Shown: positions 49,954 through 60,538 of the stretch, in pieces
Position numbering within the stretch: position 1 is the stretch's first letter
How the letters are laid out: each line of letters begins with the position of its first letter
Assembly: GCA_033064195.1 (NCBI GenBank)
Contig: JARBJD010000103.1
Coordinates: forward strand, 158,849-222,848
DNA from: Blattamonas nauphoetae
Lineage: Eukaryota > Preaxostyla > Oxymonadida
DNA length: 64,000 nt
Direction: 5' to 3'
Notes under the pieces: generated by a model
What the model saw: the letters and a program-made list of their open reading frames with translations, nothing else
Database searches by the model: none
What the model was told of the DNA's origin: nothing
Made by a program: the position numbers and the translations under genes

Positions 49954-51774
49954 GCTTTTACCATTCTCATCCAGCGTGAACGGTTCGTTTTTTCTCTGAT
50001 TGTCTCTGTCGATCTGGCCGACTATTTCCCCAAGGGTACATTCCATGATTCAAACAACACTTTCACAATCTCCTCCCCCTGATTCTCCGAATTATCAAGC
50101 CCAGATCCGAACAGGAATTGCATCCGACGAATCTGAGCCAGAGGATGATGATCAAGGCAGAAATGAAGCAGAGCCCTTTGCTAGCGAAGAGAAAGGAGAA
50201 GGAAAAGAAGAAGAGAAAGATGATACCGAGGCCAGACAAGAAGAGGAGACAACACGTGACGTCGAAGTCAGATGAAGATTGTGGATGGGAGACAGAAAGG
50301 CATGCGAGAGAAGATCTGCGACTTCCATTCGGACGATCTGGATTTGGGTGACTTGGGTCACGCTGAGACGACAAGTCTGACCAACCTGCTGGACAAGAAT
50401 CTCAGTCAGATTGTGGAAGATGCGTTGCAGCTGAACAAAACGGATCTTGAGACGTCGGGATGAAAGTTTGGACAGTCAAAAACACGCTCGTACAGTACTC
50501 AGCTCACTCACTCGCTCACACAGCCCGTCGCAGGCGAAGATCGATGACATCAACATTCAGCTGCAAAGAAACATCGTCACAAACAACCAGTCCGAGTCCC
50601 GTGTTGCCGAATGCAATGCTCTGCTCGATCACTCTCCTCATTTCGTCGTTCACCCAAACTCAGAAACAGATCCAACTGATTCCATTCATCCACAGTCGAT
50701 CCACACACGATCTGGGCCACACTTCCCTCACACTCATTCCACGACCATCTGCTCTCAACTTGTTCGTACAAAGCGTCGGAATCTCCTCGCTCGCTCAAAT
50801 CGTCCTCATCTTGACTTCTCTCTCCGACACCGACCAGTTCGACGCGAATATCATCCAGTCGGCCCTGTCACCTGACCTGTCCATCGTATCTGCCCTGTCG
50901 ATGACTCGCTCGTCCGCTCTCACCTGGTATCCAGCTGCTGTGGCTCTCACATCCATCGCGAACCTCATCCCACCACAGCCTGCCAAGATCCTCGAAGCCA
51001 CCCTCCCCCTCGCCATCCATCTTTGAGTCCACGTTTGTCCTCCAAGCAGCATCGACTCTCCTCAACACATCTCACGTCACTGTCCTCTTGTCAAGCAGGA
51101 AGTCATCACAACTCCGAACCGCTCTGTCCTCCGATTGAGAATGGGATCTTCTCTGCTGACTGTGTTGAGTCTCGATGAGTCACATCGCTACGCCATCTCA
51201 CACGAATGAATCGCCGACAACGACAAGTCAGATTGTTCATTCATTCTCTTGTTCTTCATCTCGAACTCCCACTTTGGACGGAGTTGTTCTCCAGTACCAT
51301 TTCGATGATGAGATCTCATTTTTCCCTTCTTTGAACGTTGTCCTCGGTCCAATTCTCGCGTTGGTTTCTGGAGAGAGAAGCAGACAAGAAGAAGAATGTA
51401 ATCGCACCAAAACCTCACTTGTTTGGGTTAATTCATTCGATCAACCCACGATCATTCCACTTTTCCTGTTTTCCACACAATCGAACAATAATTGAGAAAA
51501 AGTCTGAGAAAACGGCTTTAGAAGTGATTTTTGACTTAATTAGCATAAAATTACCATGAAAAAGTGAATGAAAACGGAAATCTGAAGGGGTCTGCACCAA
51601 GTCAAAGTGGGGTCTGCACCTAGTCAAGTGGGGGTCTGCACCTAGTCAAGTGGGGGTCTGCACCTAGTCAAGTGGGGGGTCTGCACCTAGTCATGAGGGG
51701 TCTGCCTCTAGTCAAGTGGGGTCTGCCTCTAGTCAAGTGGGGTCTGCGCCTAACTAAAATGGGGTCTGCCTCTA
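49954..51774 (+). repeat. Array unit 7 (1821 bp)
   Basis: A substitution (GGGAAGAAAG to GGGATGAAAG at 50461) creates a TGA that ends the second ORF at 63 codons (50272-50463). An extra C in ACCCTCCCCCTCGCC (about 51005) truncates the solenoid-like frame (50460-51026). Otherwise as unit 1, with long tail A runs. Confidence 0.88.
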
Positions 51775-53429
51775 GCTTTTACCATTCTCATCCAGCGTGA
51801 ACGGTTCGTTTTTTCTCTGATTGTCTCTGTCGATCTGGCCGACTATTTCCCCAAGGGTACATTCCATGATTCAAACAACACTTTCACAATCTCCTCCCCC
51901 TGATTCTCCGAATTATCAAGCCCAGATCCGAACAGGAATTGCATCCGACGAATCTGAGCCAGAGGATGATGATCAAGGCAGAAATGAAGCAGAGCCCTTT
52001 GCTAGCGAAGAGAAAGGAGAAGGAAAAGAAGAAGAGAAAGATGATACCGAGGCCAGACAAGAAGAGGAGACAACACGTGACGTCGAAGTCAGATGAAGAT
52101 TGTGGATGGGAGACAGAAAGGCATGCGAGAGAAGATCTGCGACTTCCATTCGGACGATCTGGATTTGGGTGACTTGGGTCACGCTGAGACGACAAGTCTG
52201 ACCAACCTGCTGGACAAGAATCTCAGTCAGATTGTGGAAGATGCGTTGCAGCTGAACAAAACGGATCTTGAGACGTCGGGAAGAAAGTTTGGACAGTCAA
52301 AAACACGCTCGTACAGTACTCAGCTCACTCACTCGCTCACACAGCCCGTCGCAGGCGAAGATCGATGACATCAACATTCAGCTGCAAAGAAACATCGTCA
52401 CAAACAACCAGTCCGAGTCCCGTGTTGCCGAATGCAATGCTCTGCTCGATCACTCTCCTCATTTCGTCGTTCACCCAAACTCAGAAACAGATCCAACTGA
52501 TTCCATTCATCCACAGTCGATCCACACACGATCTGGGCCACACTTCCCTCACACTCATTCCACGACCATCTGCTCTCAACTTGTTCGTACAAAGCGTCGG
52601 AATCTCCTCGCTCGCTCAAATCGTCCTCATCTTGACTTCTCTCTCCGACACCGACCAGTTCGACGCGAATATCATCCAGTCGGCCCTGTCACCTGACCTG
52701 TCCATCGTATCTGCCCTGTCGATGACTCGCTCGTCCGCTCTCACCTGGTATCCAGCTGCTGTGGCTCTCACATCCATCGCGAACCTCATCCCACCACAGC
52801 CTGCCAAGATCCTCGAAGCCACCCTCCCCTCGCCATCCATCTTTGAGTCCACGTTTGTCCTCCAAGCAGCATCGACTCTCCTCAACACATCTCACGTCAC
52901 TGTCCTCTTGTCAAGCAGGAAGTCATCACAACTCCGAACCGCTCTGTCCTCCGATTGAGAATGGGATCTTCTCTGCTGACTGTGTTGAGTCTCGATGAGT
53001 CACATCGCTACGCCATCTCACACGAATGAATCGCCGACAACGACAAGTCAGATTGTTCATTCATTCTCTTGTTCTTCATCTCGAACTCCCACTTTGGACG
53101 GAGTTGTTCTCCAGTACCATTTCGATGATGAGATCTCATTTTCCCTTCTTTGAACGTTGTCCTCGGTCCAATTCTCGCGTTGGTTTCTGGAGAGAGAAGC
53201 AGACAAGAAGAAGAATGTAATCGCACCAAAACCTCACTTGTTTGGGTTAATTCATTCGATCAACCCACGATCATTCCACTTTTCCTGTTTTCCACACAAT
53301 CGAACAATAATTGAGAAAAAGTCTGAGAAAACGGCTTTAGAAGTGATTTTTGACTTAATTAGCATAAAATTACCATGAAAAAGTGAATGAAAACGGAAAT
53401 CTGAAGGGGTCTGCACCAAGTCAAAGTGG
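51775..53429 (+). repeat. Array unit 8, terminal (1655 bp)
   Basis: Complete coding part and tail, ending within the first minisatellite repeat (CTGCACCAAGTCAAAGTGG) where unrelated sequence begins. Frames: 91 codons (51821-52096), 91 codons (52093-52368), 197 codons (52365-52958), 73 codons (53157-53378). The abrupt end marks the right boundary of the array. Confidence 0.88.
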
Positions 53430-54600
53430 TGTACAAACCGACGAGGCAGGGAACGGTGTTTTCTGTTCGAGCGTTGATTGCCACATCACATTTCGTGTCA
53501 TTCCTTCAGCTCCTTCGAGGAGCAGTCACCACGTTTGATGACTGCAGGGCGAATCCACGTTCAGGTTGGAGTGGAGACTTGAATAACGTTCGCAAGATGT
53601 TGAAAACGAGATCGATGAAAACGAACCTTGTTCATGACTGGATGGGAGAGAACATTGAAGCAAATGGCGGAGATGGGATGGGAGACTTGGTTGGGATCGG
53701 AATCATTCCGTGTCTTCTGCGCACAAGAGACGTGATCGTGTGACCGTTTCCAGAAAGTGCTTTTTATGACGACAAACAATCTGTCAAGCAGAGATAAGTG
53801 ACAGATCATCAGTTTGAAGGAAGGGGCGATGGAGAAGGACGTGATATTGGCCGTGTGCGATGGGACAGAGGTTCGTTGATGGTGACATCACGAGTTTCTG
53901 AAATATAGAGTATACCAGGAGGAAAAATTTAAGAAACGAAGAAATAATAAGAAGTAGACACGAGATTGTGACTGTTTCTGAGCGATAGATCAAGGTTTGA
54001 CCCAATGAAGATCGCTTGATTCCTTGTCGAGCTGTTCAGCTGAAGAGACATAAACAGTCGAAAAGAAGTCACTATATGCATGTTGAAAAGGGATTGGAGA
54101 GGTTGGAGATGTCTGTAGTGTGGACGGAGCACGAAAACAGTGGGATCTCTTTGACGACGACTGCATTAAAACAATCTGACGGGTTGAATGTGACGTTGTC
54201 GGGATGCGCCCTTTTGCACACCGATGTGCATGGAATTATATGTCCCTTCCTGGAAATGTGGCACGGTTGCAATACATTGGCGGAGAAACTTCTCATTCTC
54301 GTCGGGGATGGTCCACGAGAGTCCGATGCACGGGATCTCACTTGGAGTGTGTGATCATGAACACCTTCTGATTCTCACATGCATGGAAGGCTTGTCGGAT
54401 TCGTGTCCAGTGAGTGCTGCAACAAATCATATCTCTAAAAGAGGAAAAGTCATGAATCGAAAAGAGGGTGTCAGGTATTGTGAGGAGATGGAAACGAAGG
54501 CATGAAAAGACAGAGAACAAATGATGCTGAGAACAGACTCAAGGTGAGAGGCAAATCAGGTGTGAGAATAGTCGATGGAGGTGATATTTGTGTTCATCAG
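53430..54600 (-). pseudogene. Possible decayed surface-protein sequence
   Basis: No intact gene. Minus-strand frames contain scattered surface-protein-like pieces (DNVTFNPSDCFNAVVVKEIP and FSCSVHTTDISNLSNPFS at about 54100-54200; NQAIFIGSNLDLSLRN at about 53970-54020), separated by stops and frame changes. The pieces suggest an old beta-helix gene remnant next to the array. Evidence is weak. Confidence 0.3.
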
Positions 54601-54806
54601 TGGTAATGTGGTTCAAGAATCCTGACGAGACAAGAAATATTGAAAATGTGAAGAAAATACAAATCGAAGAAGACAAACGAGGGTTTGACGATAAGGTTGA
54701 GGATCATAGCTCGTTCGGACTCGGCTGTGGGACAGGGAGTCATTTGGAGTGAGATCCTGAATGAAATTGACAGTTCCGGATTGAGATGTTTTAAAACACC
54801 ATTTTA

Positions 54807-55402
54807 TAGATGTGTCATTAACCCGGTCCGTGTCAACAACCCGGAACCTGTGGCTGAAACAAACCGTTTTGGTCAAACTAAGAAAAAAATAAAATTTTAG
54901 AGTTTTCTATCGAGGCGAATCGGAGAAAACCTCAAAATACTGTATACAGCAGGAATACACACATTTTTTCACACTTTTTCAGCTCGTATCTCCACAACCA
55001 GCTATCCGTTTTGAATCAAATAAAATGCATTGTGATCGTAATCATCTCGACAAAAGCTGCTCAAAAAATAACCCTTTTTTTTCTAAGAATTTTTTGTTGA
55101 GAAAAATATGGGTTTTTTTCTATTTTCCCAAATATCCAGAACTTTTTCTCCAATTTTTTTTCACAATGTTCGTTTCACCGAAAAAACGTTTTTAAAACAA
55201 TTTTCATCAAAATCGATTCACTGGTTGTTGAGATATTGCCGACACGAGTTTTTTATCGGGCAAAAGGGGGTTTTTTGAGGTTTTCTCCGATTCGCGTCGA
55301 TAGAAAAATCTAAAATTTTATTTTTTTCTTAGTTTGACCAAAATGGTTTGTTTCAACCCCAGGTTCCGGGTTGTTGACAGAACCGGGTTAATGACACATC
55401 TA
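54807..55402. mobile_element. 596-bp inverted-repeat element (MITE-like) with TTA target duplication
   Basis: Left arm begins TAGATGTGTCATTAACCCGG at 54807 and right arm ends in its reverse complement at 55402. The arms match for about 130 bp each, with a few substitutions and a small indel, and include CAACAACCCGGAACCTG and TTTTGGTCAAACTAAG. The element is flanked on both sides by TTA (54804-54806 and 55403-55405), a 3-bp duplication of the kind made by PIF/Harbinger transposases. The centre is AT-rich and noncoding. No transposase is in the window, so it would be non-autonomous. Confidence 0.75.
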
Positions 55403-55439
55403 TTACAATTATCTATATCCATGGAAATGGTGTTCGAGT

Positions 55440-55765
55440 AAAAAGAAGGAGTCGGAGTCGGTCGGACAGGCCGACTTTTAGTCCAATGTTGGGGAAGGAC
55501 AGACCGACTCAGGGACTCTTGATCCACGGCCTTTTCCACTTTATTTTTGTGAAAAATGAGATGAACTATTTATTGAGATGTTGTGAATCAAAAATGAGAA
55601 AAACCGAATAATAAAGTGTCGTAGGCGGGATTCGATCCTGGGTCCGGGGAGCAAAAAGCTTCCGTGCTACCGCTCGACTAAAGGGGAGTTTAAAAAAGTC
55701 GCCGACTCTTTTATTTTTAGGGACTGGACTCGATGTTCTCAGACCGACCACTGCCCATGCCTACA
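55440..55765 (-). mobile_element. tRNA-derived SINE-like element
   Basis: On the minus strand, 55681-55620 carries a perfect pol III A box (TAGTCGAGCGG) and B box (GATCGAATC) at tRNA-like spacing. The candidate anticodon loop reads CTTTTTG (Lys-UUU-like, but with U instead of a purine at position 37). The acceptor stem does not pair and the T stem has mismatches, so a working tRNA is unlikely. The surrounding sequence (GGCATGGGCAGTGGTCGGTC upstream; GACCGACTC-rich tail downstream) is partly shared with about 35611-35640, as expected for a dispersed retroelement. Exact ends are approximate. Confidence 0.55.
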
Positions 55766-57016
55766 AAAGCCTTTCAGAACCACCCACAGACCACAGTTTC
55801 CGGTCACCCTTGACCACATTTCTGAACAGACTAGTTTTTCCCATTCGTATGTCAACACTTCTCACCAATGAAGACAGAATTTTACCAAATTCATTACAAC
55901 AATTGTGTGTTGAAGTGAAAATCGAGACAACTGGTAGAGTTGCATGCATATCATTCTGCAACAATATCAGGGTTGTTTTGACTTGTGTGGCCATCAAAGA
56001 GAATGAGTGCCCTTCCTTGTTTATTTTTCAGTTGCTTTGTTCTTCGTTGTTCTATGTAATCAAAAACTGATCAAAGCAACAACTGAGATAGTAGATCCTT
56101 GTTCATCTATCCAGTTTTTGTTTGATTCCAAGTGAATTTGATCGGGGAATGATTTGCCAACGAGGTGAGATCGAACCACTCTGGAACAATGAAATGAGAA
56201 CGAAGGTGTTGCCCGTCGACACACACACACACACAGAGAATATGGCTGTGCCGGAGTATGTTGGTGGTTGTGCCAATTCGATTTGTGGATGACTTGACGA
56301 TCAAGGCAGGATAATATTAGGGAGTCTTGTACAGATCCGTCAAGACATCGAAGAATGGTTTGACGTGGAGACGAGACCTTGCCCGGGATCGAGGTAGGGA
56401 CAACAATTGGGGCCACTTCAAAATAAAGAAGGGAGTCTTGCCGAGCCAATTTACAGCCCTTTGAGAGCATGTTGGCTTGATCTCTTTGTGTAGACGACAT
56501 GGTCTCGCTAGCCTGAATTCAAAGGCCTTGTCAATTGTGAAAGGTGGGAAATCGTCCATCCTGGTTCGCATATATCTTGTTTTGTTGGGAAAAATGCCAA
56601 TTCGATTTGGATGAGACACTGTCCGGTTAAATCTTCAGATTCAGTTTTAGATAGATATGGAGGTTTCCCGTCAACTATTGACTCCACTTTTTTGATCGTT
56701 GATGGATTTACATAAAAGTCTTCACAACCATCGTCACAGACATAATCTGAAAATGGAATCATCAGATCAAATCATTGATCATTGATAGCTGTAGTTCGAT
56801 ATATCTTCGAGAACTGGAAAGAGTGACGTTTGACGTGTTGGATCTCTGTATTAAAATAGATTCTCCACAGAAAAGAGGCATGACAGTCATTGGTGAAAAG
56901 GGATGATCACACCAAATCAGTCTATACCAGGTGAACTTGTCTGGTGCACACTCGACAAAGGTGGTGTTTTTCCCACCACTTTTTCGACAAGAACTCACCC
57001 TGGAAAGTACACACAT
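55766..57016 (-). pseudogene. Surface-type gene remnant
   Basis: A minus-strand exon-like stretch (57016-56765) includes GESILIQRSNTSNVTLSSS. It can be joined through a short AT-rich interval ending ATTTTCAG to YVCDDGCEDFYVNPSTIKKV (56762-56508). This style suits the secreted beta-helix surface proteins, but no signal peptide, anchor or long frame is present. A (CA)n run lies at 56219-56236. The upstream side abuts the second inverted-repeat element, which may have interrupted it. No intact gene. Confidence 0.35.
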
Positions 57017-57550
57017 TCTTAGAAACTTTTTGGGGTCATTTTTCCACGAATTTCATTTCATCGACAAAACGTTAATTCAAAAAATTACCTCAAAACAGCT
57101 AAAACAATATCAGAGATACCCTCAAAATACCCCGTGTTGCCTAATACTAAAAATCGTTTTGGAAATATCTTCACAACCCATGAACCGATTTTGATGAAAT
57201 TATTCACAGAAACGTTTTTTTGGTTAAACGAACATTTTGAAAGAAAAATTGAAAAAAATGCTGGGTATCTGTAAAGATTGGAAAAAACCCCTATTTTTCT
57301 CGACAAAAAATGCTTAGAAAAAAAACTTCAATGTTTTGGGCAACTTTTGTCGAGATCTAAACAATAGCAATTCACTTTATTTGATTCAAAACGGATAGCT
57401 TTTTGTGGAGAAACGATCGGAAAAAGTTGAGAAAAATGTGTTATTTTCAGGCTTTCACAGATTTGTGAGGTTTTCTCTTGATACAGGCATTTTGGCGCGA
57501 ACCAATAATTTATTTATTTAGTGTGACCAAAGTAGTGGTAGAAGCGATTT
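57017..57550. mobile_element. Second, diverged copy of the inverted-repeat element family, opposite orientation
   Basis: The reverse complement of about 57080-57520 aligns by eye with the interior of the 54807-55402 element. Both contain AGCTATCCGTTTTGAATCAA followed by AATAAA-rich sequence, CTCGACAAAAG, TTTTTTTCTAAG and TTCATCAAAATCG. The right end keeps an arm-like stretch (GAGGTTTTCTC, then AATTTATTTATTTAGTGTGACC). The left arm is not recognisable, so the copy is probably truncated. Noncoding; boundaries approximate. Confidence 0.55.
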
Positions 57551-59468
57551 GGGAACCAATCTGAAATAGTCGTTGAAATCAAAACTAAAAGTCAAGTCCG
57601 ATTGACCAATTTTGAATCTTGTATTAAAAGGAATTTATGACATTTTGATGACATCAATATTTGGCCTAAATTCTAAAAATATGTCCATTATTTTGACCTC
57701 GTGAAAAGTGTCATTTTTGAAGCAAATTTTGGCAACATTCAAAAAAATGTTGGCGATTTTTTGGTGTTTTTCCCTTTTTTACCACAAATCAGTTGAAACC
57801 AATGTGAGAACCATTTCGAAAAACTCTGAAAAAAATTCTAAAATCTCGGGGACACTGTCGGTCATCGATCAAAACAATCTCGATGAAAATCGGTTGAGAA
57901 TTCGTTGAGCTACGTACCGAACTTAGGTCGAAAAAGTGACCAAAAAAGTCGATGTTCAGATTTCGCCACTATGAACACCTTTTTGTCTCAAATTGTGTTC
58001 AAACACGTTTGATTGTGACGGAAATCATTTTGAAAGGTAGGATTTTCGATAAAAAACACTTCTGAGATTTTTGGTTTGATCCGACCCATTGAGGTTTTTT
58101 CGCGTTTTTTGAGATTTTTTTAGAAAAGGTATGGACGTTCGGGACTATGTCCTTTTGATCACTTTTCGTCGTCTTTCGGTGTTTTTGGGTGTGAAAACGC
58201 TAGTTGGCGTCTTTTTGTGTCATTCATCTCTGAAAACTTTTGACACCTCTACATTCGGACACTTTTTTATGAATTTTCACATTTCACTACTTTCACTTCA
58301 TTTACTCCGTTATTGCATCATTTTAACGAACATAAGTCGACGCGAGACGTATAGTGCATTTCCTTAGTTTCATTTTGTCGGTTCTTCGATCACACCTCTG
58401 ACGACACTCTTGCACCAACATTTTGACACTATGGATTTTTTGATCTGAATTTCGTTACAAATTCTTCTTTCTCACGGTATGAGTAAGGTGTGCTCGAATT
58501 TTGAGGAGATTTTGTCGGATAGTTCTCCCATAAAGTCACTTTTTCATGTTTTCACTTCTCAACTTTTGACCGTTTTTGTCACTTCAAAACCGACTGTAGT
58601 CCCTTTCATTTCATCACTTTCTCTCCCCATTTCACAAATGATCTGTTCATCATTCCTCTTCATTTTGCTCAATTCACTTCCATTTTGTGGGCCGTTCTCA
58701 CTTCACTAGCACATCATTTTAGTCAAGTTTTCATCAACTTTTTCACAAAAACAGAGTAAACGAAAGCGAAACAAGCATGAATGAAGTGAGCAAGTATGAA
58801 ACTGAGAGGGAAATTGACGATCGTGAAAACGGTGTGAAATGTGGCACCAATAGTGAAAATGTCGCTTGTGTTTGGTCCTTTTTTTGCTTAAAAACATCAA
58901 AAAGTGCTCAAAAAAGTATGTGAAATGATGAAGATTACGGAAAAATTCCGAGATATGAAGTGAGCCGTTGTAAGTGAGATCTCTGCAAAAGTCCGGAAAA
59001 CTCAGTAAACGAGAATTGGTGTGTTGAATTTGAAAACAAGATTAAGAGAAAGAAACATGAATGAAGTGGTTAAAAACAGTAAACACTGAAAAAATGAAGA
59101 CGGAAGTGAGGTCAAAAACGAAACAATAATGAGCAATAAACAAGTGACAATTAGCCCGGAAACAGCTGAAACAAGTCTAAAACAAGAAGAAAATGAGAGT
59201 GAAATGATGAAGAATGCATACTTTTACCGAGATCCACGACCGATCCTGAAACCGCGCATAACTCTGCAAAAGTTCGGAAAATCCAAAAAAAGGAGCACAC
59301 CACGATGATCCTACAGTTCCGGAGAATCTGAAACGCACGGAATCGGAACGAAACTATCACTTGTGAGAATTAGTGATCGAACCCATTGATCCTCGTTTCT
59401 GGTGAAAAATCCAAAACTGAGAAAACAACGAAAGAAAATCTAATTCTGAATTTTTTAATTTGTATTAA
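57551..59468. other. AT-rich gene-poor region with strand-composition switch
   Basis: No gene called. From about 58100 to 58690 the plus strand is T-rich with repeated CACTTT/TTTTCAC words; from about 58740 to 59450 it is A-rich with GTGAAA/AAGTGA words, so composition inverts near 58.7 kb. Two loosely similar blocks (around 58924-59010 and 59206-59290) share a TGATGAAGA start, GAGAT and a CTCTGCAAAAGT-CGGAAAA end, about 280 bp apart. This could be the decayed flank of the virus-like element to its right. Confidence 0.45.
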
Positions 59469-60519
59469 ATGAATCCAACTGCGATCTACAAAGAAAGACG
59501 TCGAGTATGTTCAGAACAAGCATTAATTACATCAATGAGAGAAGAGAACTGTTCACTAGTCTCTGAGTATGTCAGAAATAATGTGCCGGTGACGTATGTT
59601 CATGAGGGAATCAAAAATTTTATTTCCAATGAAAGAGCAAACAAAAATGAATCGACAAAAATACAATTCACAAATGATTGAGAAAATGATTGATCATAAT
59701 CTCTCAACAACCAACGAGAATTCGGCAGTGATTGAATCACTTCAGAAGACAACAGAAGCACACAAGACAGCGATCTCTTCAATTCAGAAAGTGGTGAGCA
59801 CAAATGGATCGATCACGACACCAACAATTGGAGGATTGATTCATGTGAATGGAGCGAAGTGGAATATCTCAGAAGGATCACTTCCGAAGTATCCTGGAAC
59901 ATATCCGGCATCAACATTTAAGTCTGGCATTTCAATTTCACAATCGATTTCAGAAACTTCTGGAATTCAGTTCAATGGTGATGGTATAAAAATGTGGTCT
60001 CCGTGTGACTCACCAGCTTTGTACTACTACGATGAGGACACTGGTTCAGGAGTGTTTTCAATATCCACAACAGGAAGTTTTTCTCAACTGTCAGACAGAA
60101 GAGTGAAAAGAAATATTGAACCATACCCCAATGTTCTCGAGCAACTGAATAAAGTGGAAATCGTTCGCTACCAATTCAACACATTCGACTCGAAGATCAA
60201 CAAAGTGACAAAGCAAATTGAAAATGAGACAGATGAAGAACACTTGAAGAACTGCAAAGAGAAATGTGAATGTCTGAAGAAGGAAAGAGAGAAGAAACAC
60301 ATTGGAGTGATTGCTCAACAGATCCAAGAAATATTTCCTGAAGTCGTGAATGATTCCAATCCAGATTGTCTTCAAGTTGAATATGCAGAACTCTCTTGCT
60401 TCTGTCTCAAAGCCATTCAGGAACTGAGTAGCATTGTCGGACAACAACAGACACTCATATATGAACTCATTCAAAAATATAATTCCCTGATCGAAACAAT
60501 GACTAATATTCCAACATGA
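59469..60519 (+). CDS. Virus-type fibre protein with S74 intramolecular chaperone (endosialidase-type) domain
   Basis: C-terminal domain (about residues 165-300 of the 59596 frame) matches peptidase family S74: SDRRVKRNIEPYPNVLEQL holds the Ser-Lys pair used for self-cleavage, followed by a charged insertion and HIGVIAQQIQEIFPEVV, the core 'G-x-x-A-Q-x-x-x-x-x-x-P-E' motif, then a terminal trimerising helix. In phages and Polinton-like elements this domain folds a trimeric fibre and then cleaves itself off. The N-terminal part is a short helix (AVIESLQKTTEAHKTAISSI) and a Gly/Ser-rich beta segment. A 70-codon frame at 59469 (MNPTAIYKERRRV) appears to be the true N-terminus but lies one frame away; the shift falls near the A run at about 59656. 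Either the gene is frameshifted, the run is miscalled, or translation starts at the ATG at 59648. Neighbouring capsid-like genes support a virus-like origin. Confidence 0.72.
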
Positions 60520-60538
60520 GATCAACCAGAAATTCATA

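Larger units (their letters stand above)
38668..53429 (+). repeat. Tandem array: leading tail and minisatellite, then eight direct units of about 1.8 kb
   Basis: The array begins with a tail segment (38668-38847) and minisatellite (38848-39035), then eight near-identical units starting at 39036, 40812, 42691, 44508, 46325, 48138, 49954 and 51775. Spacing is 1776, 1879, 1817, 1817, 1813, 1816 and 1821 bp; the last unit stops at 53429 inside the first minisatellite repeat. Unit order: short 5' segment, acidic ORF (about 91 codons), a second ORF in another frame, a solenoid-like ORF of about 197 codons, a 3' ORF, an AT-rich conserved tail, then the minisatellite. Spacing differences are mostly whole numbers of minisatellite repeats. 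High identity implies recent amplification or homogenisation. No transposase, reverse transcriptase or RNA gene is recognisable in the unit. Confidence 0.93.

Noticed and set aside
53426-53743. 105-codon plus-strand ORF at the end of the array
   Set aside because: Starts at the array boundary by chance; composition and opposite-strand surface-protein fragments argue against it.
55620-55681. Functional tRNA-Lys gene on the minus strand
   Set aside because: Boxes A and B are present but the acceptor stem cannot pair, the T stem has mismatches and position 37 is U; a tRNA-derived element fits better.
56219-56236. (CA)n microsatellite
   Set aside because: Only about nine dinucleotides; ordinary simple repeat with no evident role.
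58131-58367. 78-codon plus-strand ORF
   Set aside because: Hydrophobic translation of T-rich sequence, no supporting context, and several similar ORFs occur by chance in this AT-rich stretch.
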